Below, one piece after another: positions 1 to 11,066 of a stretch of 64,000 bases of DNA. Position 1 is the stretch's first letter, and each line of letters begins with the position of its first letter. Under the pieces are notes generated by a model. It made no database searches. It was not told where the DNA came from and saw only the letters and a program-made list of their open reading frames with translations. The stretch comes from Candidatus Poseidoniaceae archaeon (lineage in GTDB: Archaea; Thermoplasmatota; Poseidoniia; Poseidoniales; Poseidoniaceae), in the NCBI GenBank assembly GCA_949372875.1, contig CASIAW010000003.1, forward strand, positions 124,001 through 188,000. Direction: 5' to 3'. The position numbers and the translations under genes are program-made.

Positions 1-1
1 T

Positions 2-3000
2 TCATCTGACGATGACGATGGTGATGGAATCGCTGACGAAGACGTAGCCGGATGGGATACTGATGGTGATGGAATGGATGACGGTTGGGAGGCTGCAAAC
101 GGCCTCAATGCAACCTCTGCCTCGAATGCTGATGGCCCGAATGGAGACCCAGATGGCGATGGACTCAACAACCTCATGGAATACGTCAATCCAACGTGGA
201 CAACCATGTGTGGCGCATCACCTTGTTTCCGTAATGGACCTGATGGTGTCCTCACTGAAACGACCTCTCCTTGTGACCCAGTTGCTGGGATTGGCCCAGG
301 TGGCTGTGCAACCTTCACTGCTGAAGTTGATGGAATCACCAGTACCAATCCGCAACGAGCAGATACCGATGGAGATGGACTTAACGATTCATATGAAGCA
401 TTGACTTTACTCACAGACCCAACATCTTCTGATACCGATAACGATGGTATTAGTGACGGCGTTGAAGTCAACGGTGCCTATGGAACTCCTCCTCAAGCGA
501 GCAATCCACGTGACAACAACACCGATGGAGATGCTTTTGACGATGGCGAAGAAGATACGAATTTCAATGGCGTTATTGATGCCGGAGAAACAGACCCTAC
601 TCGCATGGAAGATTCCGGTGATGAAGACAACGATGGTATACAGAACTGGGAAGAAAACCTTTCATGCACTTCTTGGGACATTGCAGACACTGATTTTGGA
701 GGCATTAATGACGGAGATGAGCGGAATGTATCTCACGGTACTGACCCTTGTGATTCACTCATCAATTTTGAAACGACCATCGTTCTCTGGAATGCAGGGA
801 CAAGTCGGCTGGAAGTTGCTGATGGTTCTGGCTTCAACCCAAGCGGCGGTGTTGGATGGTACAATACCTCTGGGACGTGGATATCCTTTGCTTATGCAGG
901 TACGGTCAACAATGCGCTTCAAGGAGTTTCAACAGCTCCAAATGCCGGCGTGACTCAAGTTGCAAACCGAAACGGCTCCTTCTGCCACACCGACGCTACC
1001 AGTGGGGGCACAATCGGAACGACTCAACAATACTGTGATGACGACTATTCCGATTCCGATGGAGACGGTCTGGCTGACTGGCAAGAATTACTCGGGACCT
1101 TTGGATGGTTTTCCAACCCGACCCTTGCCGACACGGATGCCGATGGTGTGAGTGATTTTGATGAAGTGTTTGACAACACAGATCCAAACCAACCATGTAC
1201 GAATCTCTTAGACGACGATTTGGATGGACTGAACAACTACTTTGAAACTTCAACTGGATGTGACCTTTCATGGATTGGCGTCTTGAATGGCTCCACCGAC
1301 GTCTGGATTACTGATGATTCAGTCCCAGATACCGATGCCGGAGGCGTAGGTGACCGAGACGAATATTTTGACGGAACAAATCCTGAAAACGACCCTTCTG
1401 ATGACTTGTTGCCTGAAGATTTTGACGGTGATGGCATTCCAGATGCTGTAGAGAACCTTACCGGTACTGATTGGACCAATCCAGATACCGATGGCGGTGG
1501 TATGATCGATGGACTGGAATGTCCACAGCAATTTTGGATCATTGGATGCGCAGGCTCTCCATTCGATCCGTTTGATCCGACAGACGACTTGATTTCCTCT
1601 GAAATTGTATTTTGGGCGAACAACACCTCTGGTGTCGTCGATGTCGATTCAGTTCACCGATGGCGACAGTACACCAATGATTTCTACACAGGCACAACCT
1701 ATGCGCATTTAGAGGCAGTCCACCCATTTGAGCCAGTTGTTCTTCCTTCTTCTAACTTGACTCATCTTGCCGATGTCGCCTTTTCAAACGGCACCATTGA
1801 CTGGCTCATGACATACAATAATCCGCAAAACGGAGGGAATCTTCCGGTTCCGCATTCTCTCTCGAACCTTTCCTTTTATTCTGACATTGCTGGAGAGCTT
1901 CAACGCTCGAATGATTCACACAACATTGAAATTATTGCTGGACCAATCCAAGAAGCATTTGTTCAACAACCGGAATATTACTTTGATTGGGCTACACTCG
2001 CATCCACTTCAGTTCCGGGTTCGAACTCAAACTATGAATTGATTTTACCATCGACCTTTACCGACCAGACACACCCTCATTCCTATCTGCTCAATGTGAC
2101 CACCGCAGTTCTTTCCGAGGCGGGAGCCACAAATGCATATGACAGCGCTCTGGCTTTGCAAACATTCCTTACCGAAGGAAATGCTTCGACGGAGTTCAAG
2201 CGTAATTACAACGGTTCAGGGATTCCTTCGTCGGAAGATTTGAGCGTAACTCTGGTTCAAGCCGCCCAAGAAGGAACATGTTCCGAATTTACCACTACCT
2301 TTGTCACTATGGCTCGTCTAGCGGGCTTACCTGCTCGAATGGTAACTGGCTTTTCCGGCGGTCTTTGGAACGGTGATGGCTATGCTGTTTACCCCACAGA
2401 CTTGACGACATGGGGCGAAGTCCGATTACAACAAAATGCTGCGAATAGCAATACAGATTTCGGATGGGTTTCATTCGACGCTTGTCCCGCTCCTGAGGAA
2501 ATAGAAATCGTTGATCAAACAATTTCGGCAATGACCTTTGACCGTGATTCAAGTTCGACATTGACCATTACTGGACAATTAATTTACACAGAAAACAGCA
2601 GTTCGATATCGGAACACCCTCTCTTTGGATATCTTGTTCCGATGGCATTGGAAAATGAAGTTCCAGGGCTAGGTGCAGTTCCAAACTTTGAGATTGGTAC
2701 CGCAATCACGCTTCCTGATGGAACTTTTACCTTCAACGGAACACCGCCAGAACTCGATGGTCCCGGAATGTATCGAGTTGTCGTCAAACTCAATCAAGCC
2801 GGATATGTTTCGGAAAGCGGAATCATCTATGATGGCTACGTCAATGTAACCGATGATTCGGTCATTAACCACACAGCACCAAATGCCATCAATGCACCAA
2901 TTGCAGGTGCGGGAGCACTCACGATAATTGAAGGAATTCTTTCTCTTGAGAATGCACCAACGAATAAACTCGATAACATCGGGGTCAATGATCCGACTCC

Positions 3001-6000
3001 TCCATCCGTATGGCTTACTTTCACATCATCTGTGAACGGCTTGACGAATCTGAGTACATTCCTCAACTTCGATGGTTCATGGAGTTTTGACCTTGAGTTA
3101 GATCCTCTGGAAACCAAAACGAATCTTTCTGCTACGCTCGGATTCTCTGGTTGGCAGGACACACAAGCTTCTGGAATTACTCCATCACAATTCCATCTGC
3201 GGCCATCAACCACTTCCATTGTTATCGATGTTCGAGATGCACCAAACCTTACAGCGACTCTTGAAGGACCTCTTGCGAACAAAAGTATTCTATTGATTAA
3301 CAACAACATTTGGGTTAACGGTTCCTCTTTGACGACTGGAGCAACACCTGTTGCTATGGCTGGTAGCCTTTCTCTTTCGATTCGAGAAAACGGCTCTTCT
3401 CGAGAATGGCTTCAAGTGTTTAATCGCAGCGTGAACGGTCCTTTCAGCATTCAACATTTCCTCACCACGACTGATGCACAAGTTATGGCAGGTATTCTTG
3501 AAATCCAATTGCGCTTCTTCCCGAATGCGATTGAGGCTACGGATGATGCCAATGTTTCAACGGGTGGACCTTATCTCTTGCAAGGATTCCTTGAATTCGA
3601 AGTACTCTCTTCTGCACAGTTGCGTGGGACTGAAGCGATAGTTTTGGTCACTGCAGTAGACCACAGAGGTATTTCTACCGACCTCCTGTTATCCGGAAAC
3701 TTTGATTATTCGTTCAATGGTAACTGGGTGAATACCACCGTAGATCCAATGACTGAAACGATGACCATCAATTGGTTGATTGATTCAACTCTGTTTGCTT
3801 CAGACTACATCTTTGACATTTCATTCAATGGCTCTGACCTTTACCAGCCTTCAACAGGTCGTCAAGAGATTCGTGTAGCTGCTGAAGTGGCTTGGAATCT
3901 GAGCCTAAGTCAGGACTGGACTCACCTAGGAAATACCAGTTATCTCTTTGGTGACATCTTTGATGCACAGTATTCCAACATCAGTGTTCTTGGTGATAAC
4001 ATTACGATGCTTTCGATTCTTATGCTGACTCCTGACGGAATGCCAATCGATTTATCGCAAGGATTCCTTAACAATACAACAGGAAGTTTCCTTCTTAATT
4101 TCACAGTACCAACAACAAGTCCTTCCGATTCATATGAATTCATTTTGAACATGGACTTTGATACAATGGCACCTGAAGGCGGCGCTTATTTCCGATTCGT
4201 TGACACATCAGTTCCACCATCACCTCCGGCACTTCCTTCAACTCTTGTAGGTATTGAATCTGAATTTGTCGTGGAGCCAGAACGTGATGCACTCATTGTC
4301 GAAGTGAATCAATCACTCGACCTTAATGCCAAGATTCTCGATGTGGCAGACATGTCCAATGTATCCGGTGCTACTGTCGAATACATCTTTGATTATGGGC
4401 GTACAAATATTTCATTGGGAACAAGTGTTTCCGATGCAGAAGGTAATTCGACATTTCAGTGGAATGCTGCAAGTACTGCACCAGGTTTCTACGATGTGCA
4501 AATCATTGTCTATGATGATTTGACGGCAGGACTCGCTCAAGGGAATTCCCGTCGGACAGGTAACTCCTCGATTGTCAATATTACCGTTCAAGTTCCAAGT
4601 GATATTCGAATTGATTCAATACCATCAGTAACAACAGCAGGATTGAATTTCAACGTTCTCGGGCAAGTTCTTGATGCTGCTGACCCGTCTCGACCACTCA
4701 CGACTTCTGTTGATATGTCTGCCTTTTGGCTTAATAACCCGAACGAGACACTCGTGGTCTCATACCGGACTTCTTCGAATGGAACATTCAACATGAGTAT
4801 CCCAACCGACACATCCGGTAACGGAACCATACGAGGCAACAAGATTCTTGTTCTCAGCGTCAATGAAGACTCCTCGCCGTTTTACCTCACTTCGAGTTCC
4901 CAAAATGGAATGCTCGTAATGGGTGTGAGCCAATTCGATAATCTTCAACCGTTGAACCCGATTACCGTGAATCGTGGAGATACTGTAAATATCACCAGTC
5001 GCTTGCTCGAATCTTCAAACTTGTTCTTGCCACTCTCTGGGTTTGATGTTGATATTCAATTCCATGAAACGTGGCTAGCAGGTACGCAAACCGACGGTGA
5101 AGGATATGCGAACTTTAGTCATCAAATTCCGATGTCACACCCTCTCGGATTGATTGTAGTCTCACTTGTCTTCAATGGTTCTTCTGACCTACTGAACACA
5201 CAGGTGAACCTTTCAACCATAACCATTCGTTCAACAACGGTCATGGTGATTGACCCAATCGCTGCGAACCCTGTTGCAGGAACTTCATTCAACATCACTG
5301 GAAGCGTTAACAGCGATAACGGCAGTGGTTTGGAACAACGTGATGGCAGTGACTTGCCTTCGAACATCTTGTTTAGTATCAATGGTCAGCCAACTGGGTT
5401 TACAGTTACTGGTGGCGCTGTAGTTACTGGCGGCGTTTGGTCTGCGACCATCCTTCTTGGAGAAGGATTTGAAGCAGGAAACAACTCGATTGCGGCATCC
5501 TATGTGCCGAATGTCAACTATTACATTGGCTCGACAAGTAACACCTCTTTTGATAGCCGTGGGTTTACGACACTTCTCTTTGTCAAACCGTCTGTTGATG
5601 GTCTTGGTTCACCATCATTGAATGATCGTACTGAGCGTGGTGACGGTCTTGATGTTCAGGTGTTGCTTCGCGATAACACATTAGCACCCGTTATCTCTCA
5701 ACAGGTTGTCGTAACTCTCGTAGGCACCGATGTCAGTATTGTGTTGACAACCTTTGCGAATGGGACCGCTGCAGGAGTTCTTTCGATTCCGAACAACCAA
5801 TCTGTTGGCTTCAATGACCTTGAAGTAACCTTTGCTGGAACTCCAGGGACAACTGGGCTCATCGGTTCGAACGCTTCGACACAATTCGTTGTTCTTGCAC
5901 AGACGAACATCATCATATCTGCATCACCTTCTACCCTTGTAGCCGGTGACTCATTTACCGTTGAAGGGACCCTCTTGGATGACTTGAACCAAACGCTTTC

Positions 6001-8305
6001 AATCAACGGAGTTTCCTCGGTTGCCATTGTTCACCTACTTGTTGACGGTGTTCCGGTCTCCAGCGTCGAAACGGATGCATTGACTGGAAACTATTCCATT
6101 GGCTGGACCTTGCCAGATGAAACCTCAGCTGGAGCGCACTTGATCGAAGTTCGCTTCCTTGGTGGCCGGGACTGGGTCGACCCAATTGGCGTTGGTGACC
6201 CAGGTAACCCTGAGTTCTATCAGCCAAGCAGTGCCGAAGTCAGTTTCAATGTGAGTGTTCCAACAAAAATTATTCTCTTGACTCCAAGCGGAACCGTGGA
6301 CAGAGAAGCATCCATGACCATCGAAGGTCGTCTACTGGATTTAGTTGATGCACCATTGAATAACCTCACCGTCGAAGTATGGCTTGATGGACAATGGATG
6401 ACGAACGTTACAACAGACGAGACCGGTCTTTTCATCGCCATATATCCAGTTCCTTCTGACGCTGCATTAGGACCGCTTACTCTTGAGACCCGGTTTACCG
6501 GGACAACCTTCTATCTGCCAAGCAATGCTTCGGGTATTTGGGATGTATACAGCCAGGTTCTGGTTCAAGTGTCGATGGATAGCCCGGTTGCAGTTGGTCA
6601 AAACTCAACGGTTACTGGCACAGTTGTTGATAACCAGTTGATTGGAATTGCAGGTCACTCAGTGGACCTTGAAGTTGAAGGACTCATCATCGCCACCATC
6701 GTTACAGACACGAATGGCCAATTCACCTTTACTTGGAATGTCCCTGATACCTTTAGTTTCGGAAACCACACCTTGTTTGCGAACGTTGATGCTCAAGGAT
6801 ATTACCGTTCGAATTCAGGAAACACCACTTTCTTCTTGGCACATCGTTCTGATGTAACACTCATCTTTGATGACGGAAAGGACGCTACTCGAGGAAATCT
6901 TTGGACACTCTCAGGTCGCTTATTCGACATTGACACAGTCAACAACGATGGCTTGAGTGGCATGGACCTCAGTTTGCGTCTCGACGATGTTGAAATCGCA
7001 ACACTGGTTACCGAAGCGGATGGCAGCTGGTCGGCACTTGTTCCAGCAACCTCGGATTTATCACGTGGTGACCATCTCTTCACCGTCTTCTTTGAAGGAA
7101 CCGATGCACACATTGGATCACAAGCCACAGGCTCTGCTACGGTTTGGGCAAATGCGCTCATCACCATAGATGTCACTTCTGCCAACATCGTTGTTCGTTC
7201 TGATTCAACGTTCTCCCCAATCATTCTAACCGGCTCTGTTTCAGAAGTTGGTGGACTTGGGGAAGTCTTTGACAATGTGACCTTGTACCTTGGCAACGGT
7301 TCAAACTGCTTGACTCAAAAAGACGGTGCCCGTTGTCTTGAAGACCTTGTTATCGAATGGTCAAACGGAAACTTCTCCTTGACAACGACTGCTCCATCGT
7401 TCCTACGGGCTGGTTCTCAATACTTGCATTTGGAGACGCCTCGTAACAATGAGTTCTACCTCAATACTGCAAGCGTTAGTCACCCAATATTTGTCAAGAT
7501 TAATGCAGATATTACCGTTTCACTTGATGATATTATTGAAAATGAACAAGAAGACGTCGGTGGCTCTATTCTTATTACTGCCCAAGATACACTGCAGGGT
7601 GTTGACGGAATTACAGTGACTGTTTACTTGTATTCAGAGAACGGAACTCAATTGTCGAATCCTCTTCAGCCACTTACCGATGCAGACGGTGTTGCAGAGT
7701 TTGACTTTAATTCTGACCCACCGTTCGGAAATTTCGAAGAATGGGGCAGACTCTCTCTTGAGATCTTCATCAATGACCCACGACTTTCGCAACAAACATT
7801 AGATGAGTTTGCATTAAATTCTGCAGAAGCCTCAACTCTTTCCTATGAATTCCAAGAAGAAGCGACTCAAGTCCCAACTTGGGCTTACATCCTCACTCTG
7901 CTCCTTATCGGTCTTGCCGGTGCTGGTGTTGTTCTTTACCGACGTCGCCAATCCTCGGAATTGATGCAAGAGGCTGCTGAAATCTTTGCTTACACTGCCG
8001 AATTACTTGCTGCAGGAGATTCCATCCGCGAATCGATCTTCACATGTTACCAGAATCTCTGTGCAACCTTCCAAGAACACGGGTTCTTACGACGTGATTT
8101 CGAAACTGTCCGTGAGTTCGAAATGGCGATTCGTCAAGCAATGCCGCAGATTTCAGAGGAAGCACTCCTCGCTCTTGACAACATGTTTGAGCAAGCACGA
8201 TACAGTCGTGAAGAAATGGGAGAGCAACACAAGGCTGCAGCACAGCAAGCATTGGAGCGAATGGGTCAAGAAATCTCAACACTTTCAGCGATTCCTTCTC
8301 GTTAA
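2..8305 (+). CDS. Giant calcium-repeat surface protein with transglutaminase-like core (5' partial)
   Basis: The reading frame is open to the left edge, so the N-terminus lies outside the window; an internal ATG at 74 is not the true start. About 500 residues of Asp-rich thrombospondin-type-3-like repeats (DTDGDG types) come first and should bind calcium. A transglutaminase-like core follows: a Cys in GTCSEF at 2279 and an Asp in FDACP at 2477, but the usual His of the HAW motif is Thr (TTW, 2405). Many Ig-like beta domains rich in NxS/T fill about 2600-7850. One membrane helix (about 7884-7950, then YRRR) anchors it, and a cytoplasmic helical tail resembles DUF4129, which commonly accompanies membrane transglutaminases. 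It is probably a cell-surface protein. Whether it is catalytic is doubtful given the missing His. Confidence 0.85.
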   Translation, partial: SSDDDDGDGIADEDVAGWDTDGDGMDDGWEAANGLNATSASNADGPNGDPDGDGLNNLMEYVNPTWTTMCGASPCFRNGPDGVLTETTSPCDPVAGIGPGGCATFTAEVDGITSTNPQRADTDGDGLNDSYEALTLLTDPTSSDTDNDGISDGVEVNGAYGTPPQASNPRDNNTDGDAFDDGEEDTNFNGVIDAGETDPTRMEDSGDEDNDGIQNWEENLSCTSWDIADTDFGGINDGDERNVSHGTDPCDSLINFETTIVLWNAGTSRLEVADGSGFNPSGGVGWYNTSGTWISFAYAGTVNNALQGVSTAPNAGVTQVANRNGSFCHTDATSGGTIGTTQQYCDDDYSDSDGDGLADWQELLGTFGWFSNPTLADTDADGVSDFDEVFDNTDPNQPCTNLLDDDLDGLNNYFETSTGCDLSWIGVLNGSTDVWITDDSVPDTDAGGVGDRDEYFDGTNPENDPSDDLLPEDFDGDGIPDAVENLTGTDWTNPDTDGGGMIDGLECPQQFWIIGCAGSPFDPFDPTDDLISSEIVFWANNTSGVVDVDSVHRWRQYTNDFYTGTTYAHLEAVHPFEPVVLPSSNLTHLADVAFSNGTIDWLMTYNNPQNGGNLPVPHSLSNLSFYSDIAGELQRSNDSHNIEIIAGPIQEAFVQQPEYYFDWATLASTSVPGSNSNYELILPSTFTDQTHPHSYLLNVTTAVLSEAGATNAYDSALALQTFLTEGNASTEFKRNYNGSGIPSSEDLSVTLVQAAQEGTCSEFTTTFVTMARLAGLPARMVTGFSGGLWNGDGYAVYPTDLTTWGEVRLQQNAANSNTDFGWVSFDACPAPEEIEIVDQTISAMTFDRDSSSTLTITGQLIYTENSSSISEHPLFGYLVPMALENEVPGLGAVPNFEIGTAITLPDGTFTFNGTPPELDGPGMYRVVVKLNQAGYVSESGIIYDGYVNVTDDSVINHTAPNAINAPIAGAGALTIIEGILSLENAPTNKLDNIGVNDPTPPSVWLTFTSSVNGLTNLSTFLNFDGSWSFDLELDPLETKTNLSATLGFSGWQDTQASGITPSQFHLRPSTTSIVIDVRDAPNLTATLEGPLANKSILLINNNIWVNGSSLTTGATPVAMAGSLSLSIRENGSSREWLQVFNRSVNGPFSIQHFLTTTDAQVMAGILEIQLRFFPNAIEATDDANVSTGGPYLLQGFLEFEVLSSAQLRGTEAIVLVTAVDHRGISTDLLLSGNFDYSFNGNWVNTTVDPMTETMTINWLIDSTLFASDYIFDISFNGSDLYQPSTGRQEIRVAAEVAWNLSLSQDWTHLGNTSYLFGDIFDAQYSNISVLGDNITMLSILMLTPDGMPIDLSQGFLNNTTGSFLLNFTVPTTSPSDSYEFILNMDFDTMAPEGGAYFRFVDTSVPPSPPALPSTLVGIESEFVVEPERDALIVEVNQSLDLNAKILDVADMSNVSGATVEYIFDYGRTNISLGTSVSDAEGNSTFQWNAASTAPGFYDVQIIVYDDLTAGLAQGNSRRTGNSSIVNITVQVPSDIRIDSIPSVTTAGLNFNVLGQVLDAADPSRPLTTSVDMSAFWLNNPNETLVVSYRTSSNGTFNMSIPTDTSGNGTIRGNKILVLSVNEDSSPFYLTSSSQNGMLVMGVSQFDNLQPLNPITVNRGDTVNITSRLLESSNLFLPLSGFDVDIQFHETWLAGTQTDGEGYANFSHQIPMSHPLGLIVVSLVFNGSSDLLNTQVNLSTITIRSTTVMVIDPIAANPVAGTSFNITGSVNSDNGSGLEQRDGSDLPSNILFSINGQPTGFTVTGGAVVTGGVWSATILLGEGFEAGNNSIAASYVPNVNYYIGSTSNTSFDSRGFTTLLFVKPSVDGLGSPSLNDRTERGDGLDVQVLLRDNTLAPVISQQVVVTLVGTDVSIVLTTFANGTAAGVLSIPNNQSVGFNDLEVTFAGTPGTTGLIGSNASTQFVVLAQTNIIISASPSTLVAGDSFTVEGTLLDDLNQTLSINGVSSVAIVHLLVDGVPVSSVETDALTGNYSIGWTLPDETSAGAHLIEVRFLGGRDWVDPIGVGDPGNPEFYQPSSAEVSFNVSVPTKIILLTPSGTVDREASMTIEGRLLDLVDAPLNNLTVEVWLDGQWMTNVTTDETGLFIAIYPVPSDAALGPLTLETRFTGTTFYLPSNASGIWDVYSQVLVQVSMDSPVAVGQNSTVTGTVVDNQLIGIAGHSVDLEVEGLIIATIVTDTNGQFTFTWNVPDTFSFGNHTLFANVDAQGYYRSNSGNTTFFLAHRSDVTLIFDDGKDATRGNLWTLSGRLFDIDTVNNDGLSGMDLSLRLDDVEIATLVTEADGSWSALVPATSDLSRGDHLFTVFFEGTDAHIGSQATGSATVWANALITIDVTSANIVVRSDSTFSPIILTGSVSEVGGLGEVFDNVTLYLGNGSNCLTQKDGARCLEDLVIEWSNGNFSLTTTAPSFLRAGSQYLHLETPRNNEFYLNTASVSHPIFVKINADITVSLDDIIENEQEDVGGSILITAQDTLQGVDGITVTVYLYSENGTQLSNPLQPLTDADGVAEFDFNSDPPFGNFEEWGRLSLEIFINDPRLSQQTLDEFALNSAEASTLSYEFQEEATQVPTWAYILTLLLIGLAGAGVVLYRRRQSSELMQEAAEIFAYTAELLAAGDSIRESIFTCYQNLCATFQEHGFLRRDFETVREFEMAIRQAMPQISEEALLALDNMFEQARYSREEMGEQHKAAAQQALERMGQEISTLSAIPSR

Positions 8306-8309
8306 GGAA

Positions 8310-8810
8310 TCACCATCGTAGATGAAGTCGTCCGTTGATGAAATGAGCTTGGATTTCGCCTGCTTCTGCAGGTATGGGGAGTATGCGATGCAAGTCATCA
8401 TGACCTGCTTCTTTGACAACAATTCGTAATTGACGTTGTGCTTCATCATTGAGTGTTGAAACTTCGATATCCGTATTATCTGCGCCGTGGAGCGGAATCG
8501 TAAGTCCGTCGGGGTTGACGGTTCCATGCAATTGGTCAACCATCCATGCTAAACGGCGTTCAGGTTCAACTTCTGCGAGGTGTGATTCAGGGATCATTCC
8601 AGAGGCAACAAGAACACGTTGGTGATTTAATTGAACTTCAGACAAGTGGTCCGCGTGAATATGGAATTCCGAGTGAAGTTGTTGTGGTTCAGCCTCAAGG
8701 CCTAATGTCTTTGCATACATCGGTTTCTCGTTCAAATCTTCAGTGAGACTCGTCTGTAGATGAAGGGGTTCCCATGTCGACATGGTGTCTCGGTTGTGTG
8801 CGGCCTCCAT
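8310..8810 (-). CDS. Small protein with Hsp20/CS-like C-terminus
   Basis: About 166 residues. I chose the ATG at 8810, which has GGAGG about 10 bases upstream and lies 31 bases past the helicase stop; the frame is open further up to 8912 but that would overlap the helicase. The last ~50 residues (HRILPIP ... IQAHFINGRLHLRW) resemble the C-terminal strands of small heat-shock/CS-fold proteins, where a hydrophobic strand precedes a K/R-NGxL turn. The N-terminal half is acidic and His-rich and I do not recognise it. It follows the XPD-like helicase on the same strand and probably shares its transcript. It ends 4 bases from the convergent surface-protein gene. A chaperone-like role is only a guess. 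Confidence 0.6.
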   Translation of the reverse strand: MEAAHNRDTMSTWEPLHLQTSLTEDLNEKPMYAKTLGLEAEPQQLHSEFHIHADHLSEVQLNHQRVLVASGMIPESHLAEVEPERRLAWMVDQLHGTVNPDGLTIPLHGADNTDIEVSTLNDEAQRQLRIVVKEAGHDDLHRILPIPAEAGEIQAHFINGRLHLRW

Positions 8811-8841
8811 GAACCTTCGTCCTCCATTGTTTGTATTTCCT

Positions 8842-10944
8842 TCACACTTCTTCAAGTGTGTGTACTTTCGAAAAGAACCGACGTGCAAAACTCGATGTCG
8901 TTTGTGGGTCATTGGTTGAATTCATCCGTAAATCAGTTGGATAGCAACTGATGTAGGTTCGGTCGGTATGACGCTGGTCAAGAAGCAGAATGAGTGCTCT
9001 GTCTCCGACTGAACGTATTGGGCGACCCATTGCTTGTAGGATGGCATTAATTGCTGGCTGTGTGACTGTGTAACGCCAAGCATTGTTTTGTCCAAATCTA
9101 TCTGCAGCGTATGTTTTCAGGGAATCTGAAAGAACGGATGGCGGCGGATTTGGGATTCCAATACAAGCAACAGCATCTAAGATTCCACCGTTGTAATCAA
9201 TACCTTCTGACAGCCGAGCTCCGTGGACGCCACAGAGTAAGATTCGCTGTCCCGATTCTTTTTCACTCCGGAGCGTTTCCACAATGGAATCAATATCATT
9301 CTTTGACCAATCTCGACTTTCGACAACTTTTCGTATTCCTTTGAAGGATGATTCGCCCAGTATCTCTTCCATCATCCGATAAGATGGTGAGAATACAGCG
9401 ATGTGCCCAGGTGTTCCGTCAATGAGTGCCTGAATGTGGTTCCGTATTTTTGCCCACATCATCGGAGTTCGTTGGCTGTATTTTGTTGTGACATCTTTCG
9501 CCACCAGTACAGGTCGCCGTTCACCAGCAAAGGGTGAGGAGTAAGCAGTTTTCGTTGTTTTACCTGCTGGAAGGTCGAGCATGTCGGCATACATCTTCGG
9601 AGGATACAATGTACCCGACATCAAAATGGCCCCATGTACGGATGAAAATACGGGCCCTGAAACCAAACCAGGGTCCAAGAGGTGAGAGGTGATTTTTCCT
9701 TCTTTTCCTTTGGAATTGAACACCAAACTGAGAGCAGTCGTAGCACCAAAGGCTTCGATGCATTTGAGAATATGGCCCATGCGGTGAGCATCAGGTTCCA
9801 TGGTGTCTTCATCTTCACCAGTTTCAAGGTCGACTTCGACACGTAGTAGGACATCCGCTAAACGAGGTAATCGGTGACTTCTTTCAACAGACAGATCCGC
9901 CAATTCAGGAGAATCTGCTAAGGTCTTTTGTCCAGTCAATCCTTCATATTCGTCACATGAACGGTGAATGACTTCCAAGAACCGTTCAACTTCCACTCTT
10001 GATTCATTTGAATCGTTGGACAAGTCTGAATGGAGTTGGCGGAACAAGTCGGCGAATTTAGTCCGAGCAATTTTCATGATTTCAAAAGCCCAAGTTGCGA
10101 CGTCTAACTCCAATGCTGCCGAGACATTATTTGATTGGAGATAGGTTTTCGTAAGTTCTTGGACGTATTCTTCCAACTCCATTGTCGTGTTTCGAGCGAT
10201 GGTAGGTGTGATGACTTTTTCCATTGTCATACGAATGCGATTTGGAAGGTTGTGTGCTTCATCAACAACGACAATGATGTCTTCAAGAGCAATTCCCATT
10301 GCTTCTAAACTGGATTTACGAACACCCTCATCAAAAATGTGGTTATAGTCACCAACAAAGACATCAGCACTTCCAGCTGCTTCACGTGCTGCCTTCCATG
10401 GACATGTCTGGGTGATTTCACCACCAACGCGATGAATTTTGGTAAGTTCGACCAGTTCATCAACATGCATTGGGCTGTCAAGAATACGTTTTGTCAATCC
10501 TGGGGCGCTGGTAATCCATGGCCGGCAGGATTTGGTTTTTCGAGCATTGCTGCACATCATTGAGAAGACCAGTGGGGATTCTTTGGCAAAGGGTTGTACG
10601 CACATTCCCGATTGCCCAATCATGTCGACCAAGGTGATCGGTGGTTTGTCATTACGTCGCTGGTTAATCCTGCGAACAGTATCGACGACAATCCGATGTT
10701 GACTTTGGCGTGATGTGAGGAAGAAAATATGTTTTCTTTGGGTAGAGTTCTGCGTTATTTCAAGGGCGGCGGCAAGAGCTGCTGCAGTTTTTCCAATACC
10801 GGTTGGTGCTGCGGCCAAGTGGTAACCTTCACTACGAAGTGCTTCGGTCGATTCTTGAATCATCTCAATTTGACCCGGACGAGGTTTTTCATGTGCAAGA
10901 AACGGAAAATGCTCCGTATTTTCTTGACTTTCGCCCTCACCCAT
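8842..10944 (-). CDS. XPD/Rad3-family Fe-S DNA helicase
   Basis: A 700-residue superfamily 2 helicase. Walker A is APTGIGKT (46-53) and Walker B is DEAH (228-231). Four cysteines between them (C115, C131, C140, C181) match the 4Fe-4S domain of XPD/DinG helicases, which couples ATP hydrolysis to 5'-3' unwinding. GDYNHIFD (199-205) matches the YxYN segment after the cluster. Near the C-terminus QAMGRPIRS is motif VI with the arginine finger. Length suits archaeal XPD (550-700). The start ATG has no strong Shine-Dalgarno, so the message may be leaderless. A small Hsp20-like gene follows. XPD versus another Rad3 paralogue (DinG-like) cannot be settled by eye. Confidence 0.9.
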   Translation of the reverse strand: MGEGESQENTEHFPFLAHEKPRPGQIEMIQESTEALRSEGYHLAAAPTGIGKTAAALAAALEITQNSTQRKHIFFLTSRQSQHRIVVDTVRRINQRRNDKPPITLVDMIGQSGMCVQPFAKESPLVFSMMCSNARKTKSCRPWITSAPGLTKRILDSPMHVDELVELTKIHRVGGEITQTCPWKAAREAAGSADVFVGDYNHIFDEGVRKSSLEAMGIALEDIIVVVDEAHNLPNRIRMTMEKVITPTIARNTTMELEEYVQELTKTYLQSNNVSAALELDVATWAFEIMKIARTKFADLFRQLHSDLSNDSNESRVEVERFLEVIHRSCDEYEGLTGQKTLADSPELADLSVERSHRLPRLADVLLRVEVDLETGEDEDTMEPDAHRMGHILKCIEAFGATTALSLVFNSKGKEGKITSHLLDPGLVSGPVFSSVHGAILMSGTLYPPKMYADMLDLPAGKTTKTAYSSPFAGERRPVLVAKDVTTKYSQRTPMMWAKIRNHIQALIDGTPGHIAVFSPSYRMMEEILGESSFKGIRKVVESRDWSKNDIDSIVETLRSEKESGQRILLCGVHGARLSEGIDYNGGILDAVACIGIPNPPPSVLSDSLKTYAADRFGQNNAWRYTVTQPAINAILQAMGRPIRSVGDRALILLLDQRHTDRTYISCYPTDLRMNSTNDPQTTSSFARRFFSKVHTLEEV

Positions 10945-11066
10945 ACAGACCGTTCAGTGTCGACACCTCTAAAGGATTGGGGGATGAACTGAATGCAGCG
11001 GTTGCACTGCTGTGAATAATTGTGCCCAGGTATGTGGGGGCCCTGAGCACGTGGGAACCATCCAAC
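10945..11066. other. Intergenic region upstream of the helicase
   Basis: Contains no convincing gene. The sequence at 10995-11012 can form a short hairpin (GCAG ... CTGC). The left part of a larger GC-rich stem (GGGGG at 11036-11040, pairing with CCCCC at 11093-11097) starts here. The helicase promoter should lie in the first ~50 bases, but I see no clear TATA box. Confidence 0.3.
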
